Below, one piece after another: positions 44,206-55,599 of a DNA stretch of 64,000 nt. Within the stretch, counting starts at the first letter, position 1. Each line of letters begins with the position of its first letter. The DNA lies in NCBI GenBank assembly GCA_942159475.1, contig OW804096.1, positions 136,533,791 through 136,597,790 of the forward strand. Reading direction: 5' to 3'. A program made the position numbers and the translations under genes. The DNA comes from Sthenelais limicola. Lineage: Eukaryota > Annelida > Polychaeta > Phyllodocida > Sigalionidae. Under the pieces are notes generated by a model. The model was not told where the DNA came from. It was given only the letters and a program-made list of their open reading frames with translations, and did not search any database.

Positions 44206-44859
44206 AATGTAGACCGAGGGAGCGTGTCCGTACGTAAGATGGTGCGATGGGAAAGAGAGAGAGAGAGTGAGAGGCTTTGGCCGCCTAGGCCCAATGCAGC
44301 CACAACCACCGCCACCACTAGGCCTAAGATGTATAGGCAGATGTATGTATGTCGGTAGGTAGAAGAAGAAGGCACAGGGGAGGGAGATATAGGCTGTACT
44401 TGTAAGAAGAACAAGGCCTGTAGCAGCAGACGACAATTGAGCTGCGTTCCTGTAGCAGCCGACAATTGGGAGCTGCGTTCCTGGTCTCGTCTGTGCTGTT
44501 GCTCACGCGAGAGACACGCGCGCTCTGATTGTGTGAGAGGGAGTGAGTGGATGGGTGGCAACTCTCTCTCTCTCTCGCTCTCTCTCGTGCTCTCTCGCAG
44601 GCCAGCCAACCAGCGAAACAAGCGGCCAACGCACAAACCAACCAAGCATCTACCTACCTTCCTACCCAGTGTCTGTGTGGCTCTCTTCCTCCCTGCTCTC
44701 TCCTCCTCCTACCCGCTATCCTCCTCCTTCCTAGCTCTCCTCTCCTCTCTCTCTCCCGTTACTCTACCTTCTCATACAGGAGGACACTATGGGGACGCTA
44801 TGAGGGCGAGGCAGGTGCATGGTCACTAGTCTATGTATGCATGTTGTAAGCATACCATG

Positions 44860-45275
44860 GAGGAGGAGGTGGAGGAGGAGGAGGAGGAGGAGGTGGAGGT
44901 GGAGGAGGAGGGGGAGAAGGGGGAGGAGGAGAAGGAGGAGGAGGAGAGGGAGGAGGAGGAGAGGGAAGAGGAGGAGGAGAGGGAGGAGGAGGAGGGGGAG
45001 GAGGAGGGGGAGGAGGAGGTGGAGGAGGAGGGGGAGGAGGAGGGGGAGGAGGAGGAGGAGGAGAGGGAGGAGGAGGGGAGGAGGAGGAGGGGAGGAGGAG
45101 GAGGGGGAGGAGGAGGAGGGGAGGAGGAGGAGGGGGAGGAGGAGAGGAGGAGGAGGAGGGGAGGAGGAGGAGGGGGAGGAGGAGGGGGGGAAGAGGAGGA
45201 GGAGGTGGAGGAGGGGAAGGTGGAGGAGGAAGAGGAGGAGGAGGGGAAGGTGGAGGGGGGTAGGGAGAGGGCATT
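44860..45275 (+). repeat. GGA triplet tract
   Basis: Almost pure GGAGGA with GGGGGA variants. All plus frames and one minus frame are open because of triplet periodicity. Confidence 0.95.
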
Positions 45276-45289
45276 GACACTACACTAAA

Positions 45290-46030
45290 TGGACCTTCTC
45301 TGTGTTTCATTCACTGCGTGTCTGTCTCTCTGCCTGTCCCTCTCTGTATCTGCCTGTCTCTCTCTGTATATATACCTATCTTCTGTCTCTCTGCCTTCCT
45401 TTCCTCTGTCCCTCTCTCTATATATACCTCTCCTCTGTCCCTCTGCCTGTCTCCCTCTATACCCCTCCTCTGTCTCTCTGTATGTCTCTCGCTGTGTATC
45501 AGCCTCTCCCCTGTCTCTCCGATTGTCTCTCTTTCTAGATATACCTTTCCTCTGTCCCTCTGCCCGTCTCTCTCTGTGTCCCTCTCCCTATATATACCTC
45601 TCCTCTGTTTCTCCTCTGTCCCTCTCTCTATATATACCTCTCTGTCTCTCTCTCTCTCTGTATCTGTCTCTCCTCTGTCTCTCTGCTTGTTGCTGTTTGC
45701 CGGTTACTTTCCTCCCTGTCTCTATGTCTCTTCACTTTCTAGAACTATGCTTTTCTCTTTTTGTGTGCCTCCGACTCTCTTCCCTTTCTCTCTTATCTGT
45801 CTCTTTTTTCTGTCTCTCTTCCTTTTCTCTCTCTACCTCTCTGCCTGTCCTCACTGTTTGAACCTATACCTGTCTCTTTCTGTGTTCATCTCACATACTC
45901 CTATCCGTCTCTCCTCTCTGTCTCCCTCTAGAGCTGTCTCTCTTCTCTGTCGACACCTGTCTCCCTGTCTGTCTCTTTTAAATGTATGTGTCTCTCTCTG
46001 TCTCTCTCTGACTGAGTGCATGTTTCCCTT
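45290..46030 (+). repeat. CTCTGT-type polypyrimidine tract
   Basis: CTCTCTCTGT and TATATACCTCTCCTCTGTCC units. It starts ~15 bp after the GGA tract. Confidence 0.92.
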
Positions 46031-46264
46031 GCTATATCCTGTGTAGTTTTGTGTCACCTCATTCTCCCATTTCCCACTGCCAAAGGTTTCATCCATTTCT
46101 TCCTTTCCTCTCTGCCCATGTACTCTTCTTTCCAATTTCAGCCACCATCCTTCTCATAAACCGTCTATTCATTTCTATATCCACTGGTCTCAAATCGAAG
46201 ATGATTTAAAGAAATGAATTAAATAAATCGCGATAAACTATTACAGCTATTATCATAAAGTCAC

Positions 46265-46740
46265 AATACTTTTTTTCTCTCCTTATTTCTCTTTCACTCG
46301 CTTTTGCTTTAGTCTCACTGACTTTGATATTTGACAAGATCGTAAGAGGGTTCTTTTTCTTCTCTCTTCTTTCTCTTTCTCTCTCTTTTTTCTTTCTTTT
46401 ATTCTTTTTTTCTATCTTTCTTCTCATTATTCTTCTTCTTTTTTTTTCTTTTTTTCTCTCTTTCCCTTCACTGACCTGAGCCTCGGCAACAAACTAGAAA
46501 ATCTCATATCGTCTCCCTCTTCTTTCCTTCTCCTCCTCTTTCTCTTCTCCACCTCTTCTTTTCTCTTCTCTCTCTGAGTTAATAAGAGAATCAATTATCA
46601 CTTTCTCAACCGCTTTCTTTCTCCCCTCCTCGTTCTGTCAGTCATCCTGATTTTGCATTCGTTTGATAATCAAATACAAAGTTTATATACATAATCTCCT
46701 TCCTCTTCCTCCTTCTCTTTTCTCTCTTCTCTCACCGAGT
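46265..46740 (+). repeat. CT-rich sequence
   Basis: Interrupted CTTT/CTCT runs. Nothing else is recognisable. Confidence 0.75.
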
Positions 46741-47166
46741 TGATTAGAGAATCTCTGATTTGAGATCAGCTTGGTCTCGGTGGGCGGGTGGTAGGGTGGG
46801 TGGGTGGTGATACATTGGTTCCCTAACTATTAACTAAGGAGAAGCCAGTACCTCCCCCTCCCCCACCCCTCCCCCTCCCACCCGGGCTCGGGATAGACAA
46901 CGAACACCACACGGACGCTTGTTGGGCTAAAGATCCAGGTGTGTTGGTTGCCATGGGCACCTAGTTTCTGCTCCTCCTGCTCCTCCTCCTGCGTCTGCTC
47001 CATGTATAAGGTTGGGTGGGTGGATGCGTGGTGGAGGAGAATGGGACGCTACAACGTGCGTGACGTATACAGACGTACGGACGTTCAGACGTGAAGGACG
47101 CTGGTTCGTTGGTGGTCATGGAGACAGGTGGTCATGGTTCTTCTGAGTGCGGTCATTATGTTATGT
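46741..47166. other. Unassigned sequence with GGGTGG/CCCTCC runs
   Basis: Contains an X-box-like GTTGCCATGGGCAC (46947-46960); nothing else is supported. Confidence 0.4.
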
Positions 47167-47398
47167 GGGTGAAATCGTCAGAAAATGTACAATTCACCTT
47201 CATCCATCTTCTCAAATAACCCAAAATGAAGACAAAATGAGGACAGTTCAACATAACCAAACAGATAGATTGAATCAAGTTTGAATCAATATCAAATATA
47301 CCCAGATATACATAGTATTGGCCATTTTTCTGTTTTATTTTTGAGAATTTACTAAATATATAGACCTGCTGATTGTACATTTTCCGAAGATCTGACCC
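47167..47398 (+). mobile_element. MITE-A copy, mixed termini
   Basis: The left variant terminus is GGGTGAAATCGTCAG, the right is CGAAGATCTGACCC. The interior is diverged. Confidence 0.88.
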
Positions 47399-47458
47399 AT
47401 GTTCTTTCTTTCTATCTTTCTCTGTCTTCTTTCTCTATCCCTGTCCAAAACTCTAAAT

Positions 47459-47693
47459 GGGTCAGATTTACAGAACATGTACAATTGGCAGCTGTACCCA
47501 TTTAGTAAATTCTACTAAATTAGGCGGCAATTTGGTCAATACTAGGTAAACCCGAGTATATTCGGCCTTGCATTGATTCTAGCAATCGGTTTGGTTAGGT
47601 TGAACTGTATTTTGAGCGTTATTTTCGTCTGAAATTTGGGATATTTGAGAGAATTGGTGAAGGTGAATTGTACATTTTCTGAAAATCTGACCC
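47459..47693 (-). mobile_element. MITE-A copy, subfamily I
   Basis: Full length, 60 bp after the previous copy and in opposite orientation. Confidence 0.9.
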
Positions 47694-47715
47694 ATAAAGT
47701 GAAACTGTGCGCAAC

Positions 47716-48066
47716 AATAGGGGATTTGCATGTGCCATTGCCCATGTCTGTTACAGTGCATCATGGGATGGATTCTGTTGAAATGTAACATGTAAATATG
47801 TAGCAACCTTTTTATCCAAAAATGCAAGAATGTTTTCACCAATGACATAATCCTTTATACATTATTTATGAAAACCAAATGCATGATGGGAGAGATGGGG
47901 ACTTGTGTTATGGAAACATGTATAACACATGGATATTGACATTTAAACATTGATACATATTCCATGCTGAACATGACATGTTTTCTATAGATTTTAGACG
48001 GTACCATTAGTCCCATAATTCCATGCAAATCAAGATTCAAAATGGCGACTATGCAAATGCCCTATT
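47716..48066 (+). mobile_element. MITE-B full-length copy
   Basis: Both TIRs (the right end is GCCCTATT). AAAATGGCGAC and ATGCAAAT are present. Confidence 0.9.
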
Positions 48067-48479
48067 CTAAAATTCTTTTTTAGAAAAGAAAAGCATCCCG
48101 TTGCATGGTAACCTATATATCTCTCTCTTGCTGAACTTGCTGCGATTGTTTACATTTTGTACATTTGTTTACATGTGTTTACATTGTTTACATTAACGAC
48201 TGAAAAGAGTATAAAATATGTTTCATCTGTCTTACATTATGTTATTATGTTAGATTTATATTCTTGTCAGTCGTGAAATTGTGAAATAACTGGATCCCTA
48301 TAAGTTTCATCCTCAATCAAATAACAAAATGTTTGAAATTTTTAATATAAACGCAATTGAGCGATTTAATTAACTCTGTCCTTGGATTCGTGATATCTTA
48401 ATTAGTCTCATTGATTTTATTTCATATTAAATTATGAATTGTTATTTCTGGCCCTCTCATAGCATTGGAAATGTTAGAT
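48067..48479. other. AT-rich unassigned sequence
   Basis: TTTACATTGTTTACAT words near 48150-48195 and GTTGCATGGTAAC at 48100-48112; otherwise featureless. 49061-49337 and 49801-50177 are also unassigned. Confidence 0.45.
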
Positions 48480-49060
48480 TCTGCCCTATATCTCTCTCCC
48501 ATGCCTTCTCTCTCTTCTCCCCGTCTTCTTTTCTCTTTCTTCTCTCTACTCTCTCCTTTCTCTCTTTCTCTTCCTCTTCCCTCTGCTTTCTCCCTTCTCT
48601 CTCGTCTCCCCTCTCTTCTCCTTCTCTTCTCCTTCTCTTCCTCTCTCTTCTCTCCCCCGATCTCTCTTTTCCTATCCTTTCTCTTCTCTCGTACCTCTTC
48701 TTCTCTCTCTTCTATTCTCTTCCTTCGCTCAGTCCTCTATCTCTTCTGCCTCTCTTCTCTGCCCTTCTTTCTTCTCATCCTCTTACATCTCACTTCTTTA
48801 CCTCTTCTCTCTCTTTCCCTTATCTTCTCTCCCTCCTCTCTCTCTCCCTTATCTTCTCTCCCTCCTCTCTCTCCCTTATCTTCTCTCCCTCCTCTCTCTC
48901 TCCCTTATCTTCTCTCCCTCCTCTCTCTCTCCCTTATCTTCTCTCCCTCCTCTCTCTCTCCCTTATCTTCTCTCCCTTATCTTCTCTCCCTCCTCTCTCT
49001 CCCTTATCTTCTCTCTCTCCGTCTCTCTTTGTCTCTTCTCTCTCAGGTTCTGTCCCTTCT
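48480..49060 (+). repeat. Polypyrimidine minisatellite
   Basis: Units CTCTCTCTCCCTTATCTT plus CTCTCCCTC in the second half. Frames of 214-246 codons are compositional. Confidence 0.92.
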
Positions 49061-49337
49061 CTCCACGTTGACCCAATGCTCCTCCATTACCATCACCCCT
49101 CAGCTATAAATAAAGCAGCATACCATTTATTTCCATCAAGCAACCTCCCCCCCCCCCCCGCCCTCCCTCCCTGAGTCGCCCACCCCCTCCCACCCCCTAC
49201 TGGGCCTTGATTGGACTCTCTCAATAAACACTGCAGCTGTACTCGACAGGTGTACGCGTACGTGTACGCACGTACGCGCGCGTAGTCGGTAATTGTCCAT
49301 CACAGGTGTGTATCATACGTTATGTCACCTTATACAC

Positions 49338-49572
49338 GGGTCTGATCTTCAGAAAATGTACGATTGGCAGATCAAGATATTTTGTAAATTCTGCTAAATT
49401 GGACTGAAAAATCATCAACACTAGGTATATATGGGTATATTTGGCATTGCCTTGATTCTAACAGTCTGTTTGGTTATGTTGAACTGTATTTTGAACCTGA
49501 TTTTTGTCTTAAATATGGATTATTTCAGAGGATTGTTGAAGGGGAATTGTACATTTTCTGAAAATCTGACCC
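49338..49572 (-). mobile_element. MITE-A copy
   Basis: Full length with standard termini. It is followed 7 bp later by another copy in the other orientation. Confidence 0.88.
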
Positions 49573-49579
49573 ATATACA

Positions 49580-49800
49580 CGGCAGATCGCCAGAAAATAT
49601 ACAATTCGCCGTCTCTAATTCTTTCAAAAAACCACATTTAAGACAGAAATGAGCCTCAAAATGCAGTTTAACAGAGCAAAACAGATACTATAAATCAACG
49701 CGACGACACCAAATTTTATATACTCAGATATACCCGATATTCATCGTTTTTCAGCCTAATTTAGCAAGATTTTCTCAATTTGTAGAGCTGCCAATTGTGT
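49580..49800 (+). mobile_element. MITE-A copy, subfamily II, right end lost
   Basis: Starts at a decayed left TIR (GGCAGATCGCCAG) and runs to GCTGCCAATTGTG. A G-rich run then replaces the right TIR. Confidence 0.8.
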
Positions 49801-50177
49801 GGGAGAGGGGGGGGGTCGTGGGGGGAGGGGAGAAAAAATGCGCAATCAGCAGTTCTACGCATTTAAACTATCAGATAATGACGTTAGTAATAGTGGTTTT
49901 TTAATGATATTATTATAAAGGTTAATTAATAAGTTGGTTGAAGGAGAGGTGTTGTCAGCTCATATTTTATCTGTTTTATTATATGTACATTCATGAGTTG
50001 GATAAATAAAGTAGTTTTATATCTTAAATAAATCACTGCATGAAGTATGGCAGTCAGGTGAGAGAATTGTGCAATTTGAATTATTGCTGTAAATTCATTT
50101 TCATTTAGATTTGATTTGACTCTTCCAGCTGTTACCGCTAAGTGGACAGATGGTAAATTGTGTTTGTTTGCAAAAAT

Positions 50178-50584
50178 GTGATGTGTTTTAAGGAAAAAGA
50201 GTCACAAGTCGCAAAATTGATATTTTTCAAAGTGATTTTTCCCAAGATCTCTTAATTGAAATGTTCTGATTTTTAGAGCCTTTAGCACTTATAGTCATAT
50301 ATATCCATGTAACAAATTTCAGGACATTGTATTAAATATATTCTTGCGTTTTGAAGGCCTTTGTATGGAGTGTATTTAGTTACTTAACTGGTAATTACCC
50401 ATCCAGAAACATTGCAAACTTTTTTTTTTCAAAATGAAATCATCAAATTTAAAATATAAAAGTACATAAAGGTGTCCTAGTGTTTATTATCATTAGAATC
50501 GGCTTGATCTCCTCTTTTCAAATATGATGGTATCTCAAAATCTATTCTTTGCGACTTATGACTCATTTTCCTAAAACGGATCAC
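50178..50584 (-). mobile_element. MITE-C full-length copy
   Basis: TIRs GTGATGTGTTTTAAGGAAAA and CTAAAACGGATCAC; 407 bp. Confidence 0.92.
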
Positions 50585-50799
50585 ATATGGTACACATGGG
50601 TTATACATGTTATACTAGTTAATGTAATTTACTAGAAGATTTGTTATTGGAAACATCGCTATATATATACGTATGTTGATCATAATTTATTTTGTCACCC
50701 ATTATGCAAAAAGACAATATCAAGATTCATTTCAATCACATCACCACCTTAACATTTCTCATGTTTCACTGGAAAATGAGTCCCAAGAGATTGAATTAT

Positions 50800-51034
50800 G
50801 GGTCAGATTTTCAGAAAATGTACAATTGGCAGCTGTACACATTTAGTAAACTCTGCAAAATTAGGCTGCAATTTGGTCAACACTAGGTAAATGTGAGTAT
50901 ATTCTGCATTGCATTGATTCTAGCAATCTGTTTGGTTAGGTTGAACTGTGTTTTGAACTTTATTTTCGTCTGAAATTTGGATTATTTGAGAAGATTGGCG
51001 AAGGGGAATTGTACATTTTCTGACGACTTCACCC
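50800..51034 (-). mobile_element. MITE-A copy, subfamily I, variant right end
   Basis: Full length. The right end is GACGACTTCACCC, the clearest example of the variant terminus. Confidence 0.92.
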
Positions 51035-51084
51035 ATATACCCTCTCAGGATGACCTTAGAAACGCACGGATAGATTACATATAT

Positions 51085-51319
51085 GGGTCAGATTTTCAGA
51101 AAATGTACAATTCACCTTCACCAATCCTCTCAAATAACCCACATTTAAGACAAAAATGAGCTTCAAAATGCAGTTTAACATATCAGAACTGATACTATAA
51201 ATCAATGTAATACCAAATATACTCAGTTATACCCGGTACTCTACATTTTTCAGCCTAATTTAGCAGAATTTCCTAAATGTGTAGAGCTGCTAATTGTACA
51301 TTTTCTGAAAATCTGACCC
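51085..51319 (+). mobile_element. MITE-A copy, subfamily II
   Basis: Full length, standard TIRs, ATAT flanks. Confidence 0.92.
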
Positions 51320-52138
51320 ATATATACAGGCGTGACATTTGATACATGACTAAGAGCACTAAACACCCAAACAATGAACTCACTACTACACAGAGGATTC
51401 GTGAGAAAACACATTAAAAAGATATCCTTTTATGACTTTATTCAACTGATAACCCGACAAAGAGATCACAACTTGCTAGTGTTATTAGAATCTGAATAAA
51501 AATAAATAAAAATATAAATTTATCTTCAGTCTGAAAAGTGATGTTGATTTGATTTGAAAAGTATTTTATTCAGACGTATACGTTTCGTAATGAAAGGATA
51601 TTCTCAGTATAGCCTTATTTTAAATACAATTTAATCAAAGATTTCAAAGTTACAACACTACTGAAACAATAAATCAGTCTAACATACATCCAGAAATGAC
51701 ACAGTTTATGGACATTGAGATCGTAGGCAACGCTTGAGAATGAAATGAAATAAAAAAATGAAAAAAAAATGTCCATGACGGACGGAGCTTCTTTACACAG
51801 CAACTATTGGCCTTTAATTCAATAAAAAAACAAAAAAAACAATTGTTGAATTTTTCCTTCATAGAAGCTGACTGCTATATGTTTAGTGTTGTAGGAACCC
51901 AGACGGTAGGGAATTCAATAAAAGTTTTAAAATAAAAAAATCAAAAAAAAATCTTTCCTTTTTAGCAAGAATTGGCACATAAACAATTTGAGTGATTTAT
52001 AAGGACAGAAAATAAAGAAAAAAAGGTAAAATACAAGTACATGTACAAGCCAGCGAGCATGGGCCAATGTTGAAACCAAAGTTACCGCCCCGATGTTGAT
52101 AATTTAAATAAAAAACACAAATCTCGGGCAGTGTATAT
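51320..52138. other. A-rich unassigned sequence around repeat H
   Basis: Multiple AATAAA-A(n) strings (51495, 51745, 51825, 51930). No coding support. Confidence 0.45.
51676..51830 (+). repeat. Repeat H, copy 1
   Basis: CAGTCTAACATACATCCAGA, AATGACACAGTTTATGGACA, ATGTCCATGACGGAC and ACACAGCAACTATT; the second copy is at 52822. Confidence 0.8.
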
Positions 52139-52352
52139 GGGTGAAATCACCAAAAACAATTACAATTGACCTTCACCAATCCTCTCAAACAAGCCCAAAT
52201 TTAAGATAAAATTCAGTTCAACAGATTGTTTGAATTAAGGCTATGTCAAATATACGCTAATATACCTGGAATTGACCATTTGTCAGCCTAATTTAGCAGA
52301 ATTTACTAAATGTGTAGAACTGCCGATTGTACATTTTCTGCAGATCTGACTC
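52139..52352 (+). mobile_element. MITE-A copy, first of a tandem pair
   Basis: Variant left end GGGTGAAATCACC. The right end at 52352 is separated from the next copy by only ATATAT. Confidence 0.85.
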
Positions 52353-52358
52353 ATATAT

Positions 52359-52594
52359 GGGTTAGATTTTCAGACAATGTACAATTTCACCTTCACCAAT
52401 CTTCTCAAATAACCCAAATTTAAGACAAAGATAAAGTTCAAAATACAGTTCAACCTAACCAAACTGACTGCTAGAATCAATGTAATGCCAAATATACTCG
52501 AATTTACCTAGTATTGGCCATTTTTCAGTCTAATTAAGCAGAATTTACTAAATGTGTACAGCTGCCGATTGTACATTTTCTGCAGATCTGACCC
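52359..52594 (+). mobile_element. MITE-A copy, second of a tandem pair
   Basis: Full length, subfamily I, same orientation as its neighbour. Confidence 0.9.
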
Positions 52595-52821
52595 ATATAT
52601 AGGGATGAGCTGTAGAGAGTAGCTCGTATGAACGCATCTAACCCATGTCTGCTATGATTTACCCGCTCTCCATCCAGGGTTAGGCCTTAAGGCACCCTGA
52701 CATCTACCCCGCTCCCTCAGGTCTCCCTCCCTCCACCCTCCCTCCACCCTCCCTCTACCCTCCGTCCCTCCAGCCCCCCTCCAGTCTCCCTCCAGCCCCC
52801 CCCCCCCCGCCCTCTCCTACT

Positions 52822-52950
52822 CCAGTCTAACATACATCCAGAAATGAACAGTTTATAGACATTGAGATCATGAAAATGTCCACGACGGACTGTCTTTACG
52901 CAGCAGCTATTTTAAATGTATCGGCTTTAAATAATCCAATAAATAAGACA
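52822..52950 (+). repeat. Repeat H, copy 2
   Basis: Same orientation as 51676-51830 with internal deletion; two tandem MITE-A copies lie between. Confidence 0.8.
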
Positions 52951-52964
52951 AAAGACTCATTTTC

Positions 52965-53371
52965 ACATATATGTTTCAGGAAAAATGAGTCACAAGTGGC
53001 AAAATGGATATTTTTCAAGTGATTTATTTATAGGATATCTTTGTTGGAATATTCTTACTTTTAGGCTGCTTAGCGCTGCTAGTAGCATGAATTCATGTAC
53101 ACAATTTCAGAACAGTGTAATAAATATATCTATGCATTACTAAGGTCATCCTATGGAGTACATTTTGCTACTTTACTAGTAAATGCCCACCCACAAATAC
53201 TGCAAACATTTTTTCAAAAATAAAAATACCAAACTTAAAATATGGAAATACTTATTAGCTGTCGGATGTTTACTATCATTGGAATCGGCTTAATCTCATC
53301 TTTACAAATATGATGAGATCTCAAAATCAAATTTTTTGTGACTTGGGACTCATTTTCCTGTTACCCATCAC
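52965..53371 (-). mobile_element. MITE-C near full-length copy
   Basis: The left TIR is decayed at its tip (TGTTTCAGGAAAAATGAG); the right is CTGTTACCCATCAC. Confidence 0.88.
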
Positions 53372-53449
53372 ATATATGTGACCCACTTTGCAAATACAGG
53401 TCTTATGTAAAGGGGACAGAGCGGGTCACATATTATAATATTTGTGGCC

Positions 53450-55400
53450 CTCTGTCAACTCCTATGTTTCTCTGTTTGGCTCATCTGTGTGTCTGTGTGT
53501 CTCTCCCTCTCACAATCTCTCCAGTCTGTCTCTCCTATCCTTTCCTGTTTCTGTCTCATCTTCCCTCGGTCTCTCTCTTTCCTGTCTCTCTCTGTTTCAC
53601 CCCTGTCTCTCTCTGTTTCACCCCTGTCTTTCTCTGTCTCCCCTGTTTCTCTCTGTTTCACCCCTGTCTTTCTTTGCTTCACCCCTGTCTTTCTCTGTTT
53701 CACCCCTGTCTTTCTCTGTTTTACCCCTGTCTTTCTCTGTTTCACCCCTGTCTCTCTCTGTTTTACCCCTGTCTCTCTCTGTTTCACCCCTGTCTCTCTC
53801 TGTTCCACCCCTGTCTCTCTCTGTGTCTCCCCTGTCTCTCTCTGTTTCACCCCTGTCTCTATCTGTGTCTCCCCTGTCTTTCTCTGTTTCACCCCTGTCT
53901 CTCTCTGTTTCACCCCTGTCTTTCTCTGTTCCACCCCTGTCTTTCTCTGTTTCACCCCTGTCTCTCTCTGTTTCACCCCTGTCTTTCTCTGTTCCACCCC
54001 TGTCTTTCTCTGTTTCACCCCTGTCTCTCTCTGTTTCACCCCTGTCTTTCTCTGTTCCACCCCTGTCTCTCTCTGTTCCACCCCTGTCTCTCTCTGTTTC
54101 ACCCCTGTCTCTCTCTTTCCTGTCTCTCTGTTTCACCCCTGTCTCTCTCTGTTTCACCCCTGTCTCTCTCTTTCCTGTCTCTCTCTGTTTCACCCCTGTC
54201 TCTCTCTGTGTCTCCCCTGTCTTTCTCTGTTTCACCCCTGTCTCTCTCTGTTTCACCCCTGTCTTTCTCTGTTCCACCCCTGTCTCTCTCTGTTCCACCC
54301 CTGTCTCTCTCTGTTTCACCCCTGTCTCTCTCTGTGTCTCCCCTGTCTCTTCTCTGTTTCACCCCTGTCTTGCTCTGTTACACCCCTGTCTTTCTCTGTT
54401 TCACCCCTGTCTCTCTCTGTTTCACCCCTGTCTTTCTCTGTTCCACCCCTGTCTTTCTCTGTTTCACCCCTGTCTCTCTCTGTTTCACCCCTGTCTTTCT
54501 CTGTTCCACCCCTATCTTTCTCTGTTTCACCCCTGTCTCTCTCTGTTTCACCCCTGTCTTTCTCTGTTCCACCCCTGTCTCTCTCTGTTCCACCCTGTCT
54601 CTCTCTGTTTCACCCCTGTCTCTCTCTTTCCTGTCTCTCTCTGTTTCACCCCTGTCTCTCTCTGTTTCACCCCTGTCTCTCTCTTTCCTGTCTCTCTCTG
54701 TTTCACCCCTGTCTCTCTTTGTTTCACCCCTGTCTTTCTCTGTTTCACCCCTGTCTCTCTCTGTTTCACCCCTGTCTTTCTCTGTTCCACCCCTGTCTCT
54801 CTCTGTTCCACCCCTGTCTCTCTCTGTTTCACCCCTGTCTCTCTCTGTGTCTCCCCTGTCTCTTCTCTGTTTCACCCCTGTCTTGCTCTGTTACACCCCT
54901 GTCTTTCTCTGTTTCACCCCTGTCTCTCTCTGTTCCACCCCTGTCTCTTCTCTGTTTCACCCCTGTCTTGCTCTGTTTCACCCCTGTCTCTCTCTGTGTC
55001 TCCCCTGTCTCTCTCTGTGTCTCCCCTGTCTCTCTCTGTGTCTCCCCTGTCTCCCTCTGTGTCTCCCCTGTCTCTCTCTGTGTCTCCCCTGTCTCTCTCT
55101 GTGTCTCCCCTGTCTCTCTCTGTTTCACCCCTGTCTTGCTCTGTTTCACCCCTGTCTTGCTCTGTTTCACCCCTGTCTCTCTCTGTTTCACCCCTGTCTC
55201 TCTGTGTCTCCCCTGTCTCTCTCTGTGTCTCCCCTGTCTCTCTCTGTTTCACCCCTGTCTCTCTCTGTTTCACCCCTGTCTCTCTTTGTTTCACCCCTGT
55301 CTCTCTCTGTTTCACCCCTGTCTCTCTCTGTTTCACCCCTGTCTCTCTTTGTTTCACTCATGTCTCTTCTCTGTATTTTCACTCTGTTTCTCTCTCCACC
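53450..55400 (+). repeat. 21-bp minisatellite, ~85 units with higher-order structure
   Basis: The unit is CTCTCTCTGTTTCACCCCTGT with CTTTCTC, TTCCACC and GTGTCTCCC variants. A block containing TCTGTTACACC recurs ~513 bp apart (54377 and 54890). The unit length is a multiple of three, so three plus frames and several minus frames stay open (up to 757 codons). They do not represent genes. Confidence 0.97.
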
Positions 55401-55599
55401 GTTTCTCTACTCTTTCTACTCCCTCTCCTACATACGTCCGTCCCCCTCCCCCACACCCTCCCCACACCCTCCCCCACAGTATCCGCTCTCCTCTCAGATT
55501 GCATGGACATCATATTTGATTCCTATCAACTATCCGTCTACTAGTGTTACCTCGCCAGCAGTTTGTCGACATGTAGGGTGGGTGGGGGGGGCGGACACG

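Larger units (their letters stand above)
42373..44434. promoter_or_regulatory. Island with six GCAGACGAC motifs
   Basis: GTCGTCTGC or its complement at 42373-42381, 42623-42631, 42882-42890, 43581-43589, 43905-43913 and 44426-44434. The 43581 and 43905 copies both continue N8-TGACGCTTTCC. An E2F-like TCGCGGGAAAA is near 43060, and GGGT-repeat G-quadruplex sequence lies at 42994-43049. Most of the island is non-repetitive. Open frames such as 42509-42868 show no recognisable domain. Confidence 0.45.

Noticed and set aside
44819..45310. Arg/Gly-rich, Glu-rich or Pro-rich proteins of 150-160 aa
   Set aside because: GGA triplet tract read in different frames.
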